Positions 45,310 through 47,596 of a stretch of 47,596 bases of DNA are shown in pieces. The translations under genes were made by a program, and so were the position numbers. Source of the stretch: Nocardia wallacei (GTDB lineage: Bacteria > Actinomycetota > Actinomycetes > Mycobacteriales > Mycobacteriaceae); contig NZ_JARWOP010000259.1 in the NCBI RefSeq assembly GCF_029868745.1, forward strand, positions 1-47,596. The letters run 5' to 3'. The number at the start of each line of letters is the position of its first letter. The stretch's first letter is position 1. A model generated the notes under the pieces. The model did no database searches. It saw only the letters and a list, made by a program, of their open reading frames with translations, and was not told the DNA's origin.

Positions 45310-46818
45310 TCATGACGGTCCGCGCTGCCGGAAGTTCAACGCCTGCAAGACATCCTGAGTGCTCGGTACGTCACCGCCGCGCAGATCGCACACCGTCCAG
45401 GCGACGCGGATCGCGCGGTCGGCCGCCCGCGCCGACATGCGGCCCTGTCGCAACGCGGTCTCCACCGGAGCCAGGGATTCGCGCGGCAACCGGAACCGTT
45501 GGCGCAGCACGTGTCCGGGGACCTCGGCGTTGGCGGACCAGCCGTACTCCGCCCACCGCCGCACCGCCGCCTGTCGCGCCACCTCCACCCGACCGCGTAC
45601 CGCCTCGCTGCTCTCGGCTTCCGTGGAGGCGAACGCCCCGGCGGCCTGGCCGACCATCTGCACCCAGAGATCGATGCGGTCCATCAATGGACCCGACAGC
45701 TTGCCCAGGTATCGTCGCCGCGCCAGCGGCGCACAGATGCAGTCCACGTCGCGGGCGGGCGAGCACGGGCACGGGTTGGCGGCCAGAATGAGCTGGAACC
45801 GGGCCGGATACCGGGCCACCCCGTCTCTGCGGGCGATGCGAACCTCGCCCTCCTCCAAGGGAGTTCGCAGCGACTCCAGCACCTTCGTGCCGATCTCGGC
45901 GCACTCGTCGAGAAACAACACGCCGCGGTGAGCGCGGCTGACCGCGCCGGGTCGCGCCGAACCGGATCCGCCGCCGACCATAGCGCTCACCGACGACGAG
46001 TGATGTGGCGCGACGAAGGGCGGCATCGTGATCAGCGGGTGATCGCCGGACAGCGTTCCCGCGACCGAATGGATGGCCGTCACCTCCAGCGACTCCGATT
46101 CCGTCAGCGGCGGCAGCAGACTCGGAAGGCGTTGCGCCAGCATGGTTTTGCCGATGCCGGGCGGGCCGGTGAGGAGTAAGTGATGGCCGCCCGCCGCGGC
46201 TACTTCGAGCGCCCAGCGGGCCTCGTCCTGCCCAACCACCTCGTTGAGGTCGCCGCCCGTGCGCTGGGTGGGCGGGAGCGCGCCGTCCGGCTCGCGCAGC
46301 ATGCCGTCGCCGCGCAGCCAGTCGATCAGCCCGCGCAGGGTCGACGCGCCGAGCACCGTGACCCCGTCCACCAGCCCGGCCTCGGCCAGCGCGCACTCCG
46401 GCACCACCACCGTGGACCGCCCCGCTCCCCGCGCGGCCAGCACCGCAGGAAGGATGCCGCGCACCCGGCGCACCCGCCCGTCCAGCGCCAGTTCGCCGAG
46501 CAACACCGTGCCCGCCAGCCGCACCGAGGGAATCGCGTCCCCCGCGTCGAGCACGGCCGTCGCCAGGGCCAAGTCGTACACGCTGCCGATCTTCGGAAGC
46601 GTCGCCGGGGACAGCGCCATGATCACCCGGCCGTCGGGCCATTTCTCGCCGGAGTTGGTCACCGCAGCGCGCACGCGGTCCCGCGATTCCTGCAGCGTGG
46701 TGTCGGGCCGCCCGACCAGATGAACAGAAGGCAAGCCCTGCCCGATATCGGCCTCGATCTCGACCAGCTGACCGTCCACACCGGTGACCGCAACCGAATA
46801 GGCCCGCCCGAGCGCCAT
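45310..46818 (-). CDS. yifB: ComM/YifB family Mg-chelatase-like ATPase
   Basis: A 502-residue AAA+ protein related to ComM, a branch-migration helicase helping integrate transformed DNA. The N-terminal Lon-like domain (AYSVAVTGVDGQLVEIEADI, then LPSVHLVGRPDTTLQESRDR) is followed by Walker A GPPGIGKTMLAQRL at 218-231, Walker B GVLFLDECAEIG, and a zinc-finger-like ANPCPCSPARDVDCICA insert. The C-terminus ends in RAADRAIRVAWTVCDLRG. The stop of yraN overlaps the ATG by one base (TGATG). Confidence 0.93.
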   Translation of the reverse strand: MALGRAYSVAVTGVDGQLVEIEADIGQGLPSVHLVGRPDTTLQESRDRVRAAVTNSGEKWPDGRVIMALSPATLPKIGSVYDLALATAVLDAGDAIPSVRLAGTVLLGELALDGRVRRVRGILPAVLAARGAGRSTVVVPECALAEAGLVDGVTVLGASTLRGLIDWLRGDGMLREPDGALPPTQRTGGDLNEVVGQDEARWALEVAAAGGHHLLLTGPPGIGKTMLAQRLPSLLPPLTESESLEVTAIHSVAGTLSGDHPLITMPPFVAPHHSSSVSAMVGGGSGSARPGAVSRAHRGVLFLDECAEIGTKVLESLRTPLEEGEVRIARRDGVARYPARFQLILAANPCPCSPARDVDCICAPLARRRYLGKLSGPLMDRIDLWVQMVGQAAGAFASTEAESSEAVRGRVEVARQAAVRRWAEYGWSANAEVPGHVLRQRFRLPRESLAPVETALRQGRMSARAADRAIRVAWTVCDLRGGDVPSTQDVLQALNFRQRGPS

Positions 46819-47198
46819 CAGAACACCGCCGGAAGATGCTCGATCACCGGCTCACGATGACGAACGAGCAGCACCGACACCACGTCGAACCGGATGCGCC
46901 GCCACGGCCCCGGCTGCTCGTCGAGCCACAGCAGCGCCAGCCGCCGAATACGCTGCTGTTTGGTAAATGTCACCGCCTCAGCCGGCACCCCGAACCCCAC
47001 CCCCGACCGAGTCTTCACCTCGATAAAAGCGGTGACATCCCCCTCCCGCCCGATCAGATCCAGCTCGCCGTACCGACACCGCCAGTTCCGCTCGACGATC
47101 TCCATACCCGCCGCCCGCAAGAACCGCGCGGCCAACTCTTCCCCATGTGCGCCAAGCGCCAGATTATGTGCCACCCACCCAGCGTGAAGAACCGCCAA
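46818..47198 (-). CDS. yraN: UPF0102 (YraN) family nuclease-fold protein
   Basis: A 126-residue protein with the YraN pattern: HNLALGAHGEELAARFLRAA, then RNWRCRYGELDLIGREGDVT and FIEVKTRSGVGFGVPAEAVT. E..ELD..EVK is the acid-Lys layout of a PD-(D/E)xK nuclease. The biochemical role is unproven. It is first in the yraN-yifB-dprA operon. ATG 47198 gives the family's normal start; codons are typical of the neighbours. Confidence 0.9.
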   Translation of the reverse strand: MAVLHAGWVAHNLALGAHGEELAARFLRAAGMEIVERNWRCRYGELDLIGREGDVTAFIEVKTRSGVGFGVPAEAVTFTKQQRIRRLALLWLDEQPGPWRRIRFDVVSVLLVRHREPVIEHLPAVF

Positions 47199-47596
47199 CC
47201 CACCTCAACCAAGCCGACCTGCACAAACAGAAACCCTGTGAGTAACCGAACCCCTGTGGATAACACGCCCACCCCCAACCCAAAAACCCGCGAGCCTAAA
47301 CCGGCACCACTACAGGTCCGCCAACCATTCCCCCACGCCAACACCCCAAATCACGCAGCTCCCCACGCCCACACCCACATCGCGCAACTCCCCACGCCCA
47401 CATCCCCCACCGCGCAACCCTCACGCCCACGCCCCCACCGAGCAACCCTCACGCCCACATTCCACCCCACGCAACCCCCTCCGCCAAAAACCTCCCCTGT
47501 AGCACGCCAACCCCGTAAGTTTTCGGCGCGTATACGGGTTTTGTGGGGGGGGGCCGAAGAACGCCCAAGTCCGCCCCCGGGGCCGCCAAACCAGCC
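47199..47596. repeat. Intergenic C-rich stretch with short tandem repeats at the window end
   Basis: No gene is recognisable. From about 47,352 to 47,465 the plus strand carries about four imperfect copies of a 28-29 bp unit built around GCAACYCYCACGCCCAC, extremely poor in G. A weak inverted repeat (AACCCCGTA at about 47,508 and TACGGGTT at about 47,533) and a run of nine G (47,545-47,553) follow. The homopolymer and the abrupt composition may reflect a contig end of lower quality. Confidence 0.55.

Noticed and set aside
47352..47465. CRISPR array
   Set aside because: The units are contiguous imperfect tandem copies without unique spacers, and no cas gene is present.

Overview
The window is high-GC actinobacterial DNA. 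Its core gene order (rlmN, cdsA, frr, pyrH, tsf, rpsB, an M23 peptidase, a siderophore-interacting protein, xerC, dprA, yifB, yraN) is the arrangement known from Mycobacteriales, and gene content and sequence style suggest Nocardia or a close relative. The genus is an inference; no rRNA is present.

Layout. Positions 1 to about 4,560 are a decayed accessory stretch. It holds the tip of an IS3-family element, an orphan HipB-like HTH gene, a frameshifted and truncated superfamily 1 helicase pseudogene, a broken VapC-like PIN gene, and two intact-looking genes of unknown function. Positions 4,751-12,844 encode a complete Wadjet operon, jetABCD, with DUF2397/DUF2398/SMC/DUF2399-type proteins (type II in the published scheme). 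Positions 13,328-30,935 encode a complete type 2 BREX (Pgl) operon in canonical order: pglW, pglX, pglY, pglZ, brxD, brxHI. Almost every junction is a 1-8 bp overlap. An internally deleted IS630-family element with recognisable inverted repeats and a TA duplication lies just after brxHI. From 31,942 onward the conserved core chromosome runs to the window end, which is a C-rich, repeat-bearing intergenic stretch.

The most informative structural observation is that the two defence operons are bracketed by direct repeats of the 3' end of rlmN. The genuine 3' end is at about 31,985-32,090. A diverged, still translatable copy of about 30 codons lies at about 4,572-4,677, just upstream of jetA. The repeats share an identical 20-bp core and enclose about 27 kb. 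This is the footprint expected if a Wadjet+BREX island inserted at the rlmN 3' end, but no integrase gene remains between the repeats.

How the genes work together. Wadjet (an SMC-type JetABC motor plus the Toprim nuclease JetD) is known to cleave small circular plasmids. BREX/Pgl (PglX methyltransferase, PglW kinase, PglY and BrxD ATPases, PglZ phosphatase-like protein, BrxHI helicase) is known to restrict phages. Together the island would cover plasmid and phage entry. I see no convincing previously undescribed multi-gene system. The best candidates for something new are the two uncharacterised genes at 2,741-4,455 beside the island, the rlmN-bounded island architecture, and the base-composition shift inside pglX.
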